This document shows, one piece after another, positions 17,524-25,519 of a DNA stretch of 64,000 nucleotides; positions within the stretch are counted from its first letter, which is position 1; every line of letters begins with the position of its first letter. The translations under genes were made by a program, and so were the position numbers. The notes beneath the pieces are model-generated. The model did not search any database. It was not told the DNA's origin and saw only the letters and a program-made list of their open reading frames with translations. Origin of the DNA: Bacteroidota bacterium (GTDB lineage: Bacteria; Bacteroidota; Bacteroidia; Bacteroidales; Paludibacteraceae); contig JAFNAV010000007.1 in the NCBI GenBank assembly GCA_017860345.1, forward strand, positions 1 through 64,000, read 5' to 3'.

Positions 17524-19538
17524 TGCAACTCTTCGAGCAGTTGTAAAGCCTCTTCGGCAGTTTCTACAGGTATTTTACAAACTTTATTCTCACAGATGTA
17601 TATCAGGGTTTTCCCTGATACAATTCTATCGGTAAGCAAAGGCAGGTTTTCGGTAACACCGCCTGCATACAAACAGTCGGGTTGATATCTGCTTTGCAGC
17701 GCTGGCAGTATTTCACGGGCTTTTGTCCCGGTTATCACTATTTCTTTAGCTGCAAATACCAACCTCCCCAGCAATTGCGCCCAATTGGCGTAATACTGAC
17801 CGGACTCAACCGTTTCGGCAAGTACCGCCGTGAGCATGCTCCGGGCAATGGTTTCAAAATCTTCTCTTACATAAAATCCGGCTAAGCGGTAAAACACATG
17901 TGCCAATACCGATGCCGATGCCGGTATTACATTATCAGAATAATCTGTTTTTCGGGCTATCAATCCTTCGGATGTATCCGGAGTGTAGTAAAATACATCC
18001 ATCGTTTCGCCTGAAAAATGTGTTTGTACGTAGTTGGTCAGCCTGAGGGCTTTATCCAGCCAGTCTTTATTAAACGTAATTTCGTAAAGATCAATAAAGG
18101 CCGAAGCTGTAAGCGCATAATCATCCAAAAAAGCGCTTACCGATGCATGCCCGTCTTTGTAAACGCGCAACAGTGAGGCTTTGTCACTACTCATAAGTTG
18201 ATTGCTGATAAACAACGCCGTTCGTAAAGCTCCATCGCGGTATTTTTCCTTACCGGTGGCTCTGAATATATGCACGTAGGCCGTTACCATCAAAGCATTC
18301 CACGAACAAAGAATCTTATCATCGGTGGTTGGGCGCACTTTTTTAGTCCTGTATTCAAGCAACTTACGGTTGGCATCAGTCAGTATATTATCAAGCCCCG
18401 TAAGCGATATATTATACTTTCCGGCAAAAATAGCTTTATCAGCAGTGATATGCAGTATATTCTTTCCGTGTTCCCAGTTGCCCTGCTCGGTAACGTTATA
18501 AAAATCGGATACCAAAGCGGCATCGGTGCCACACACGCTATCTACTTCAGCCTTTGTCCATACATAAAACTTACCCTCTTCATGCTCACTATCGGCATCG
18601 ATAGAAGCATAAAAACCGCCACTTACGTCCAGCAATTCTCTCTCGGCAAATGCCACGGTTGCTTCGGCTGTTTCAATATAAAAAGAGTTTCCGGTTAGCT
18701 GAAAAGCTTTGGAATACAGGCTTATAAGCTGGGCATTATCATACAACATTTTTTCAAAATGCGGCACAAGCCATCGTTCGTCGGTAGAATAGCGGGCAAA
18801 ACCGCCGCCTATCTGATCATTCAGTCCACCACGGGCCATAGCATCGAGCGATGTAGTGACGGCGCGTAAAGCCTCGCTATCGGACGTAAAGTAATGGTAT
18901 TGCAGAAAAAACTCCAGCCCGGACGGCATCATAAACTTAGGAGCGTTACGGTAACCACCCAAACTAAAGTCGATGTTACGAACATGCAGATTGTATGCCC
19001 GCTGGTAATGTTCAGGCGTAAACTCACTTACCGGGGCAGCAGGGCTGAATGGCAAGGCAGCAATACCCCGCGTAATTGACTCGGCCGCACGAAGTACGCG
19101 TGGCAAATCGCCGGTATACACATCATGTAACTGGGTAAGAACATCCAGCCATTGGTAAGGAGGAAAATACGTAGCTGCATAAAACGGTTGTCCGTTGGGT
19201 AATGCCACAGCATTGAGAGGCCAGCCGCCACGACCACTTACTATATGTGCTGCATCCATGTAAATCTGGTCAATATCCGGTCGCTCTTCGCGATCTACCT
19301 TAACGCACACAAAGTGCTCGTTCATATAGCTGGCTATCTCCTGATCGGAGAAAGACTCCTGTGCCATGACATGACACCAATGGCATGCCGCATAACCTAT
19401 GCTCACAATAATGGGTTTGTTCTCCTGTCTGGCTCTTTGCAGTGCATCGTCACCCCATTCGTACCAATCTACGGGGTTGTCGGCATGTTGCCTGAGATAA
19501 GGACTACTGGCCCGGGCTAATCTGTTTTGATGTTTCAT
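17520..19538 (-). CDS. Thioredoxin-domain protein of the YyaL/SPATA20 type (DUF255)
   Basis: A 672-residue cytosolic protein starting [19 protein letters not shown]. Residues 1-160 are a thioredoxin-like domain with the active-site motif [13 protein letters not shown], typical for this family. The remainder is an (alpha/alpha) toroid like those of N-acylglucosamine epimerases and cellulases ([38 protein letters not shown]). The biochemical role is unproven; links to redox control have been proposed. The start lies 34 bases after the acr3 stop on the same strand with no terminator between, so it may be transcribed with the arsenic operon. A longer in-frame start at 19601 would run into acr3 and is rejected. 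Confidence 0.88.
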   Translation of the reverse strand: MKHQNRLARASSPYLRQHADNPVDWYEWGDDALQRARQENKPIIVSIGYAACHWCHVMAQESFSDQEIASYMNEHFVCVKVDREERPDIDQIYMDAAHIVSGRGGWPLNAVALPNGQPFYAATYFPPYQWLDVLTQLHDVYTGDLPRVLRAAESITRGIAALPFSPAAPVSEFTPEHYQRAYNLHVRNIDFSLGGYRNAPKFMMPSGLEFFLQYHYFTSDSEALRAVTTSLDAMARGGLNDQIGGGFARYSTDERWLVPHFEKMLYDNAQLISLYSKAFQLTGNSFYIETAEATVAFAERELLDVSGGFYASIDADSEHEEGKFYVWTKAEVDSVCGTDAALVSDFYNVTEQGNWEHGKNILHITADKAIFAGKYNISLTGLDNILTDANRKLLEYRTKKVRPTTDDKILCSWNALMVTAYVHIFRATGKEKYRDGALRTALFISNQLMSSDKASLLRVYKDGHASVSAFLDDYALTASAFIDLYEITFNKDWLDKALRLTNYVQTHFSGETMDVFYYTPDTSEGLIARKTDYSDNVIPASASVLAHVFYRLAGFYVREDFETIARSMLTAVLAETVESGQYYANWAQLLGRLVFAAKEIVITGTKAREILPALQSRYQPDCLYAGGVTENLPLLTDRIVSGKTLIYICENKVCKIPVETAEEALQLLEELH

Positions 19539-19572
19539 GCCCGTACAACAAAAAAACAAGGGTATTGGTTGC

Positions 19573-20631
19573 TTATTTATACCATTTCTTTTTAAATACA
19601 AAAGCTAAATTAACCAAAGCAATCATCACCGGTACTTCTACCAATGGTCCTATTACGGCTGCAAAAGCTTCGCCGGAGTTAATGCCAAATACAGCGATGG
19701 CTACAGCAATGGCCAGTTCAAAATTATTACTGGCAGCCGTAAACGACAGCGTAACAGACTGTTGGTAATTAGCTCCTGCTTTTTTACTCATCCAGAACGA
19801 ACCGATAAACATCACAATAAAATAGATAAGAAGCGGAATGGCAATCAGCAATACGTCTAAAGGAATGCTTACAATATAAGCCCCTTTCAGCGAAAACATA
19901 ACTACAATTGTGAAAAGCAAAGCAATAAGTGTGAGTGGACTTATCTTAGGAATAAATTTGGTGTGATACCATGTTTTGCTTTTTATCCTGATAAGAATAA
20001 AGCGCGTCAGAAAACCGGCAACAAACGGAATGCCCAGGTAGATAAACACACTCTCGGCAATTTGCCCGATGGTGATAGCTGCTACGGCATCGCTGGTAGG
20101 AATACCAAACCAGGCCGGCGCAACGGCTATAAAAAAATATGCGTACACCGAAAAGAAAAGTACCTGAAAAATGCTGTTAAACGCCACTAAGCCGGCAGCA
20201 TATTGCGTATCTCCTTTGGCTAAATCATTCCACACAATGACCATGGCTATACATCGCGCCAGTCCAATCATAATTATTCCATACACGTAAGGCAAATTGG
20301 CATTGTTTTCACCGGGAAAGAGTTTAAACAATGCAACCGCCAACGCAAACATCAGCACCGGACCAATTATCCAGTTTTGCAGGAGCGAGAGGCCAAGCAC
20401 TTTGGCGTTCTTAAATACCTGACTCAGTTCTTCGTATTTTACTTTTGCCAGTGGCGGATACATCATCACAATTAAACCAACAGCAATAGGGATATTGGTA
20501 GTACCTACCGACAAGCTACTCCAGAAATCAGCTATCCGGGGAAACAACCAACCTGACACTACGCCAACAAACATGGACAGGAAAATCCATAGCGTAAGAA
20601 ATCGATCCAAAAGTTTTAGTTTTGTTTTCAT
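19573..20631 (-). CDS. acr3: Arsenite efflux transporter, Acr3 family
   Basis: A 352-residue inner-membrane protein with about ten hydrophobic segments. It expels arsenite using the proton gradient. The family signature region is clear: [22 protein letters not shown] (the conserved Cys that is essential in studied Acr3 proteins lies in GLARCIAMV, shown here in part), with the later [18 protein letters not shown] and [12 protein letters not shown] stretches. Distinct from ArsB by length and helix number. The ATG at 20629-20631 is preferred over the TTG just before it. It lies 78 bases after arsN2 and is the main arsenite exit of the operon. Confidence 0.94.
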   Translation of the reverse strand: MKTKLKLLDRFLTLWIFLSMFVGVVSGWLFPRIADFWSSLSVGTTNIPIAVGLIVMMYPPLAKVKYEELSQVFKNAKVLGLSLLQNWIIGPVLMFALAVALFKLFPGENNANLPYVYGIIMIGLARCIAMVIVWNDLAKGDTQYAAGLVAFNSIFQVLFFSVYAYFFIAVAPAWFGIPTSDAVAAITIGQIAESVFIYLGIPFVAGFLTRFILIRIKSKTWYHTKFIPKISPLTLIALLFTIVVMFSLKGAYIVSIPLDVLLIAIPLLIYFIVMFIGSFWMSKKAGANYQQSVTLSFTAASNNFELAIAVAIAVFGINSGEAFAAVIGPLVEVPVMIALVNLAFVFKKKWYK

Positions 20632-20709
20632 CAATAATAATTATTATACAATGGTTTAAAGTTTGCTAACATAAAGTTCGGCGTATAACTATTCCGCTGA
20701 ATGGCTGCA

Positions 20710-21303
20710 CTACAGCAATGCTTTGGTCATACATACGGCTGTGGACGGGCATACGGATGCAAATTCGCTTGACAAAGCGATTGTAGCGGGAACAGTAGCA
20801 CGCTCCGTGTTTTTCCATCCCTGTAGCGTGAAAAAACCGGCAGCCGTGGTAGTGAGCAGATACAGCCTGCTCAGACCGTTATTTACAGCCCAGTTTTCGG
20901 CTTCGCTCACTAATTTTTGTCCAATACCTCTGCCTCTGAAACCTGAGTCGACTGCCAGTGAGCGCAACAAGCCCCCATCAGCATAAATCTCAACTGCCAC
21001 ACAACCAATTACCTGCTCGTCGGCAAGCGCCACAAAAAACATGCGTTGCCCCGAGGCCAGATCGCTGACGGGCAGCTGACAAGTCCTGAGCAAATGCAGT
21101 ATTGCACTTACATCATCTTCGCGTGCGGGCAGATAACTGACATGAATCCCCGAATGTAAATGATCCGGCACTATCGGAACATAGGCGTCGGTTTCGTCTA
21201 TACCTGTAGCGTTTCCTCCACACGAATACTGAACTTTGATAAGGCTCTCCTTAGCCACATCAAGATATTTTTGGTGAAGAGATTTTTTTTCTTCCGAGGT
21301 CAT
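20710..21303 (-). CDS. arsN2: ArsN2-type GNAT acetyltransferase with an ArsM-like N-terminal piece
   Basis: A 197-residue protein. Residues about 55-190 are a GNAT domain: the acetyl-CoA loop is VDSGFRGRGIGQKLVSEAE, preceded by GGLLRSLAV and followed by LYLLTTTAAGFF, the pattern of arsenic-operon acetyltransferases called ArsN2. Residues 1-50 are foreign to GNATs: KKSLHQKYLDVAKESLI then YSCGGNATG resembles the start of arsenite methyltransferase ArsM (helix then Cys-rich SCCG-like motif). This looks like the leftover of an arsM gene joined to arsN2; the methyltransferase domain is missing. The start ATGA overlaps the arsC stop by 4 bases. Substrate unknown; the relative ArsN1 acetylates arsinothricin. 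Confidence 0.8.
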   Translation of the reverse strand: MTSEEKKSLHQKYLDVAKESLIKVQYSCGGNATGIDETDAYVPIVPDHLHSGIHVSYLPAREDDVSAILHLLRTCQLPVSDLASGQRMFFVALADEQVIGCVAVEIYADGGLLRSLAVDSGFRGRGIGQKLVSEAENWAVNNGLSRLYLLTTTAAGFFTLQGWKNTERATVPATIALSSEFASVCPSTAVCMTKALL

Positions 21304-21725
21304 AATTGTGGTTTGATTTGTTCTGTATAAAACTGGTAGAAGCCCTGTTTAATCTCGTCGCGAACACGTATAAATTCACTCCAAATATACTCATCGGTTC
21401 CTGTAACATGACTTGGATCGTCGTAACCCATGTGCAAGCGTTTTTTTACTTTGCCAAAAAATGCAGGACATTCTTCGTTAGCGCCTCCGCATACAGTAAT
21501 AACGTAATCCCATTCATCTTTCAGGTATTTTTCAACCGAATCGGAAGTATGATTACTAATATCGACACCGGCCTCTTTCATAACAGCCACTGCCTTTGGG
21601 TTTAGCTGGCCGGATGCTTGTGTGCCTGCCGAATATACCCCGATACGGCTATCGAACGATTGTAACCAACCGTGAGCCATTTGGCTACGACAGGAGTTTC
21701 CTGTGCATAAAATAAGTACTTTCAT
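21300..21725 (-). CDS. arsC: Arsenate reductase, thioredoxin-coupled
   Basis: A 141-residue enzyme of the low-molecular-weight phosphatase fold that reduces arsenate to arsenite for export. The P-loop is CTGNSCRSQ with the attacking Cys7; Cys79 (VCGG) and Cys86 (EECP) complete the relay, with the same 72- and 7-residue spacing as Cys10/Cys82/Cys89 of Staphylococcus aureus ArsC. The DDPSHVTGTD stretch holds the general-acid Asp. The enzyme uses thioredoxin, not glutaredoxin. Second gene of the operon, 65 bases after arsP, and coupled to arsN2 through a 4-base overlap. Confidence 0.96.
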   Translation of the reverse strand: MKVLILCTGNSCRSQMAHGWLQSFDSRIGVYSAGTQASGQLNPKAVAVMKEAGVDISNHTSDSVEKYLKDEWDYVITVCGGANEECPAFFGKVKKRLHMGYDDPSHVTGTDEYIWSEFIRVRDEIKQGFYQFYTEQIKPQL

Positions 21726-21790
21726 TTCTATTGTTTTTTTTAAATTTTTCTTGTGATTACACGCATAAAAGCAAGGTTGCGAGAACCCGC

Positions 21791-22834
21791 TCAGAGTAAA
21801 AAATTAAAAACATAGCCCAACGCTATAATAAATAACGTTATTGTTCCGAAAAATATTCCGATTAATTTCCATGTCATTACTTTTTTAAGCAATGTAGCTT
21901 CGGGTAGCGACAGGCCAACTACAGCCATCATAAACGCAATGGCCGTGCCCAGCGGAACTCCTTTGGCCACAAAAACCTGAATAACAGGCACTATACCTGC
22001 AGCATTGGCATACATTGGTACAGCCATTATTACTGCCAGCGGTACGGCATACCACTTATCGGCCGATAGCCACGCCGCAAAAAAATTCTCGGGTACATAG
22101 CCGTGCATTACCGCCCCAATGGCTATACCTATCAACACGTATATCAATACTTTGCGAACAATATTCCAACTGTCGGCCAAGATATAGGGCAGGCGCTCGA
22201 TGAAAGGCGTTTCCTCTTTTTCCCAAAATACTGATTCCTGACCGGCCTGCTCCTGAATTTCCCTGACCCACGGGCTCAGGTATCTCTCGAGCCTGAAGCA
22301 ACCCAATATGTAGCCGCCAACTGTACCCAGCAATACGCCGCTTATGGCGTATACCAAAGTGGCTTTTAAGCCAAACATACCCAAAAACATAGCTACCGCC
22401 ACCTCGTTAACTAAAGGCGATGTGATAAGAAATGCAAAAGTAACTCCCAATGGAATTCCACCTTTTACAAAACCGATAAAAAGAGGAATAGACGAACAGG
22501 AACAAAAAGGAGTTATCGCCCCAAAAAGCGACGCCGAGAGATATTGAAGGCCGTAAAGCTTATGACTGGTCAGAAAATTGCTTAAACGTTCAACCGGAAA
22601 ATAAGCATTCACCACACCCATCAACGAACTTATCAGAAACAACAGAATCAGAATTTTTATGGTATCGTAAAAAAAGAAATTGACTGATGCACCCAAACGT
22701 GAGTCGGGATTTAAGCCCAATAAATCATAGGTAAATATATCTGTAAGCTGTTGTAAAAAATAATACAACACCAACAGTACCGGCAAAACTGTAAATATTG
22801 TGAGTAACAACCTGATTTTTTTATTTTTTTCCAT
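21791..22834 (-). CDS. arsP: Permease of the ArsP/YraQ family (organoarsenical efflux)
   Basis: A 347-residue inner-membrane protein with about eight hydrophobic segments. The family motif TPFCSCSSIPLFIGF lies near residue 115, followed by a glycine- and proline-rich helix pair (GGIPLGVTFAFLITSPLVNE), and a second similar repeat near residue 275 (YANAAGIVPVIQVFVAKG, then GTAIAFMMAVVGLSLPEA). Members called ArsP expel trivalent methyl- and aromatic arsenicals; YraQ relatives have other or unknown roles, so the assignment rests on context. The ATG at 22834 is chosen since a longer frame (to 22894) would translate the ArsR-type operator and most of the leader. First gene of the second arsenic operon. 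Confidence 0.85.
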   Translation of the reverse strand: MEKNKKIRLLLTIFTVLPVLLVLYYFLQQLTDIFTYDLLGLNPDSRLGASVNFFFYDTIKILILLFLISSLMGVVNAYFPVERLSNFLTSHKLYGLQYLSASLFGAITPFCSCSSIPLFIGFVKGGIPLGVTFAFLITSPLVNEVAVAMFLGMFGLKATLVYAISGVLLGTVGGYILGCFRLERYLSPWVREIQEQAGQESVFWEKEETPFIERLPYILADSWNIVRKVLIYVLIGIAIGAVMHGYVPENFFAAWLSADKWYAVPLAVIMAVPMYANAAGIVPVIQVFVAKGVPLGTAIAFMMAVVGLSLPEATLLKKVMTWKLIGIFFGTITLFIIALGYVFNFLL

Positions 22835-22852
22835 TACAAAAATTTTATCTAT

Positions 22853-22870
22853 GTTCGTAATTTGACGAAC
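22853..22870. promoter_or_regulatory. ArsR-type operator in the leader of the arsP operon
   Basis: GTTCGTAATTTGACGAAC: 5-bp arms GTTCG/CGAAC around 8 bases. Nearly identical (16 of 18) to the site across the arsR promoter at 24814-24831. It lies between the -7 box (22903-22910) and the arsP start, so a bound repressor would act as a roadblock. Confidence 0.8.
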
Positions 22871-22902
22871 AATTAAACTTTTAAAAAACCACATTCTACT
22901 AA

Positions 22903-22910
22903 CAAAGCTA
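22903..22910 (-). promoter_or_regulatory. Promoter -7 box of the arsP-arsC-arsN2-acr3 operon
   Basis: On the minus strand TAGCTTTG, an exact TAnnTTTG match, 68 bases before the arsP ATG. No clear -33 element seen. Confidence 0.55.
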
Positions 22911-22961
22911 AATGTGGCTGTTTTATTTTTTATTCACCCTTTAGGGGGTTATGGGGCATAT

Positions 22962-23666
22962 TTATGATACAAAAAATATTACGATATAGTAAACTCCCAC
23001 CCCAATAAATACAACTGACACCACCCGGCGAAACCAAAGTTCAAATGTTTTAATTTGATTGTAAAGTTTCCCTACATTACCCACAGCATAGGCCAGTAGC
23101 CAGGCAAAAATAACAACAGGCAATCCGGTGGCTATTGCAAACAGCACCGGCAAATAAAGTCCGCTGGCACTGGCAACGGTTATGGGTATGAGCATTACAA
23201 AATACAGCACCCCGCTATACGGACAGAAAGCCAGAGCGAAAACCATTCCGAGCAATAAGGTGCTCCAGTAGCTACCTTTGCTTTTCTCCCCTATTTTATC
23301 CGTCAATACCGTCAGAGCCGGAAAATTCAGTTTAATGACATCAAGCATAAACAGCCCTATCAAAATCATCAGAGGACCTAACAGTTTTTCGCCCCAACCC
23401 TGAAACACCATGGATACATTCATTTTGCTGGCACCAAGAAAAATGATAACTGCCAAAGCCGTATAGCTAATGGCTCTACCCAGCGTATACACCAATCCGC
23501 TGATGAAAACACGTTTACTGTTTTTCAAATCGCGACTAATAAATCCGATAGCCGATATATTAGTTGCCAAAGGACACGGACTAATAGCAGTCATCAAGCC
23601 CAAAACGATAGCCGTAATAAATGAATATTGCGTATTATCAAGAATATTTTGTAGTATTTCCATCAT
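22962..23666 (-). CDS. arsG: ArsG-type permease (aromatic arsenical efflux), CcdA/DsbD-like fold
   Basis: A 234-residue inner-membrane protein of six or so helices with the CcdA/DsbD-transmembrane pattern. The first conserved Cys is in AISPCPLATNISAIGF, the second in ALAFCPYSGVLYF. In the arsEFG system described from Shewanella, the matching permease exports aminobenzyl-type arsenicals after a redox pair has reduced nitro-arsenicals. Here it directly follows the ArsF-like and thioredoxin-like genes, which supports that assignment over cytochrome c maturation. Start: adjacent Met codons at 23661-23666, leading into MEILQNILD. The gap to arsF is filled by short repeats (23700-23821). Confidence 0.85.
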   Translation of the reverse strand: MMEILQNILDNTQYSFITAIVLGLMTAISPCPLATNISAIGFISRDLKNSKRVFISGLVYTLGRAISYTALAVIIFLGASKMNVSMVFQGWGEKLLGPLMILIGLFMLDVIKLNFPALTVLTDKIGEKSKGSYWSTLLLGMVFALAFCPYSGVLYFVMLIPITVASASGLYLPVLFAIATGLPVVIFAWLLAYAVGNVGKLYNQIKTFELWFRRVVSVVFIGVGVYYIVIFFVS

Positions 23667-23699
23667 TATTTGATTAGCCAATATCCCAATAGCTAACAC

Positions 23700-23821
23700 C
23701 TCACCATTATCACACTAACACATTAATTCAAGGAATTATTGGCACATTAGCACATTAAAATATTAGCACATTGGCACATTGGCACATTAAATTATTGGCA
23801 TATTAAATTATTGGCACATTA
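23700..23821. repeat. Degenerate tandem repeat between arsF and arsG
   Basis: At least eight imperfect copies of an 8-16-base unit built on GGCACATTA/AGCACATTA, with a longer variant TTGGCACATTAAATTA. The last copy contains the arsF stop codon (TAA, read leftward at 23819-23821). No spacer structure as in CRISPR. Confidence 0.8.
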
Positions 23822-24196
23822 AAGAACAGCATCTACAGCCTGTTTAATGGCTTGTTTCAGCTTTTCGGGGTTGGAACGCGCATACATAAACCCTTCTTCA
23901 GTCAGATCGATGCGCTTATTGCCACTCATCACTAATAATGATTGCCCATCGGCCTTACATCTTTTAGCCGGGATTTTACTCTCTTTTTTGTCAAGGTTGA
24001 CGCTAAAAAATTTCACCTTTCCATTCTGAACCTCTTTAGCATACAACTGTTTAAGTGCTTTAATCGATTCGGTTTCCACTGCTTCGCAGGTTGCACAACG
24101 TCTGGTATAATGAAAATAATAAACCTCAACATTGCCACCTGCATAAAGTGCGGTACCTAACAGCAATATAGTTAATGTGAATAATACCTTTTTCAT
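23819..24196 (-). CDS. arsF: ArsF-family thioredoxin-like protein (nitroarsenical reductase subunit)
   Basis: A 125-residue exported or membrane-anchored protein: MKK, hydrophobic helix, LYAGGNVEV. The thioredoxin-like fold starts with VEVYYFHYTRRCATCEAVE, a CATC redox pair near residues 34-37; a further Cys is in PAKRCKADG. Proteins of this form are annotated as the ArsF subunit of a nitrophenyl/nitroarsenical reductase, found with ArsG. Signal and gene order place it at the periplasmic face next to the ArsG permease. The stop codon lies inside a short tandem repeat. Reaction inferred from family context only. Confidence 0.8.
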   Translation of the reverse strand: MKKVLFTLTILLLGTALYAGGNVEVYYFHYTRRCATCEAVETESIKALKQLYAKEVQNGKVKFFSVNLDKKESKIPAKRCKADGQSLLVMSGNKRIDLTEEGFMYARSNPEKLKQAIKQAVDAVL

Positions 24197-24198
24197 AA

Positions 24199-24432
24199 TT
24201 ATTTGTTTTTAAGCATGTTTATCAATTCTGTTTGCGAAGGCACACGCCCTTTAACCACTACCTTCCCGTCCACTACCAAAGCCGGGGTAGTCATTGTAAC
24301 TTGCATAATCCGGGTAATATCCTCCACTTTGGTTATCGTAGCATCGATATTACCTGCCAACACCGCTTCGCGCGTGGCATTTTCCAGCGCTTTGCATTTG
24401 GCACATCCTGTTCCTAATACTTGTATATCCAT
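24199..24432 (-). CDS. Small thioredoxin-like redox protein (possible ArsE)
   Basis: A 77-residue protein that is a complete mini-thioredoxin of the redox-active-disulfide-protein 2 type. MDIQVLGTGCAKCKALE carries the CAKC pair at residues 10-13; the TTPALVVDGKVVVKGRVPS stretch holds the cis-proline and the second half of the fold. No signal peptide, so cytosolic. It sits 2 bases before arsF on the same strand and 24 bases after arsR. In arsEFG clusters the first gene encodes a small thioredoxin-like subunit, so this may be ArsE; I give no symbol because such proteins also serve generic electron transfer. Confidence 0.85.
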   Translation of the reverse strand: MDIQVLGTGCAKCKALENATREAVLAGNIDATITKVEDITRIMQVTMTTPALVVDGKVVVKGRVPSQTELINMLKNK

Positions 24433-24456
24433 ACGAATTCTTATATAAAAAGTTTT

Positions 24457-24789
24457 TTATTTACAACATACTTTCGTTTCACTCATCGTATCAAAAAATT
24501 CGGCAAAGTAAGTCTTTGCTTTCTCCCAGTTTGCGCGGTTGATGCAGTATTTTACTTTCGGTGTTTCTATCTCTCCCTGAATAAGACCCGCCTCTTTCAA
24601 CTCCTTCAGATGTTGAGATACGGTGGCCTTGGCTATCGGCAGTTCATTATTTATATCACCAAAGTAGCAGCTATCCATCGAAGCCAGAAAACAGAGTATC
24701 TCTAACCGGGTTGGGTGTCCCATGGCCTTGGCAAAGCGTGCCAGCTGTTCTGCATCGATATTTGTATGCTTGTTTTCGCAGCAATTCAT
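24457..24789 (-). CDS. arsR: ArsR-family metal(loid)-responsive repressor
   Basis: A 110-residue winged-helix repressor. The recognition helix region is INNELPIAKATVSQHLKELKEAGL (residues 46-69, partial here). Cys residues that could bind arsenite lie at positions 3, 4, 33, 41, 82 and the C-terminal pair 108-109; the classical ELCVCDL motif of plasmid ArsR is absent, so the arsenic site must be formed by other cysteines, perhaps the N-terminal CC with Cys41 or the C-terminal CC. It heads the first arsenic operon and its own promoter contains the operator palindrome, so it represses itself and very likely the arsP operon. Confidence 0.93.
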   Translation of the reverse strand: MNCCENKHTNIDAEQLARFAKAMGHPTRLEILCFLASMDSCYFGDINNELPIAKATVSQHLKELKEAGLIQGEIETPKVKYCINRANWEKAKTYFAEFFDTMSETKVCCK

Positions 24790-24813
24790 AAGTTTAATTA
24801 TTTAATGTTTGTT

Positions 24814-24831
24814 GTTCGCAAAATTACGAAC
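24814..24831. promoter_or_regulatory. ArsR-type operator over the arsR promoter
   Basis: On the minus strand GTTCGTAATTTTGCGAAC. The 8-base centre (TAATTTTG) is itself the -7 box of the arsR promoter, so repressor binding would block polymerase directly. Confidence 0.85.
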
Positions 24832-24850
24832 AATATTTTTTTCAACCAAA
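24819..24850 (-). promoter_or_regulatory. Promoter of arsR operon
   Basis: Minus strand: TTTG (24847-24850), 20 bases, TAATTTTG (24819-24826). Full consensus match; 29 bases before the arsR ATG. Confidence 0.85.
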
Positions 24851-24984
24851 TATTCTATCAAAAAAAATTAATCTCTGAATAAAATATTTTTATACAAACG
24901 TATAATTCGCTTATTTTAAGCAATATACACCTAATTATATAAAAACAATCATCAAAAACAAATAAAAAAAATAATTTTTGATGT

Positions 24985-24992
24985 TATGTTTG
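24985..24992 (+). promoter_or_regulatory. Promoter -7 box of the ECF sigma operon
   Basis: TATGTTTG, exact TAnnTTTG match, 26 bases before the ATG at 25019; no clear -33 element. Confidence 0.5.
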
Positions 24993-25018
24993 TATTCATT
25001 AAAGCGTCATATAAATAA

Positions 25019-25519
25019 ATGAGTCAGGAACTATTCAAGGCAGAGATATTGCCAATACGCCATAAGCTGTTGCTCCATGCACAAAAAATTTTGCAGGACG
25101 AACAGGAATCGGAAGATGCCGTGCAGGAGGTACTTCTAAAACTATGGCGTTTGCGCGAGAATCTCTCGGGATACGACAATGTGGCGGCATTTGCTACAGC
25201 GGTAACAAAGAACCACTGCTTAGACAGACTCAAAGTAATGAGACGAACCGAACCGCTGGATAATAGCTATTACGCCAGAGCCGGAACCGACAATCCGTAC
25301 CTGCAAACGGAACGTAAAAACACCGAACTGGTTATACAAAGCATCATCGAAAGCCTTCCTCCACTACAGCAAGCCATTATTCGAATGAAAGATATGGAAG
25401 AATATGAAGTAGAGGAAATAGCGGAAATAACGGGCACAAAGCCCGACGCCGTCAGAGTAAATCTGTCGAGAGCACGAAAAAAGGTAAGAGAAGAATTTTT
25501 AAAATTGACAACAGTATGA
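25019..25519 (+). CDS. ECF-type RNA polymerase sigma factor
   Basis: A 166-residue sigma factor of the extracytoplasmic-function class. Region 2 (residues about 10-75) shows QDEQESEDAVQEVLLKLWR and the DNA-melting end AFATAVTKNHCLDRLKVM; region 4 (about 110-160) shows LPPLQQAIIRMKDMEEYEVEE and the helix-turn-helix AEITGTKPDAVRVNLSRAR (both cut). There is no region 1 or 3. The stop overlaps the start of the next gene (ATGA, 25516-25519), which codes for a membrane protein that is its probable anti-sigma partner. The target promoters cannot be told, but the outer-membrane genes behind it are likely members. Confidence 0.93.
   Translation: MSQELFKAEILPIRHKLLLHAQKILQDEQESEDAVQEVLLKLWRLRENLSGYDNVAAFATAVTKNHCLDRLKVMRRTEPLDNSYYARAGTDNPYLQTERKNTELVIQSIIESLPPLQQAIIRMKDMEEYEVEEIAEITGTKPDAVRVNLSRARKKVREEFLKLTTV

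Noticed and set aside
22835-22894. N-terminal extension of the ArsP-type permease
   Set aside because: The extra codons run through the ArsR-type operator; the ATG at 22834 gives a normal first helix.
23700-23821. Possible CRISPR-like array between arsF and arsG
   Set aside because: Units are 8-16 bases, degenerate and without unique spacers of regular length, and there are no cas genes.
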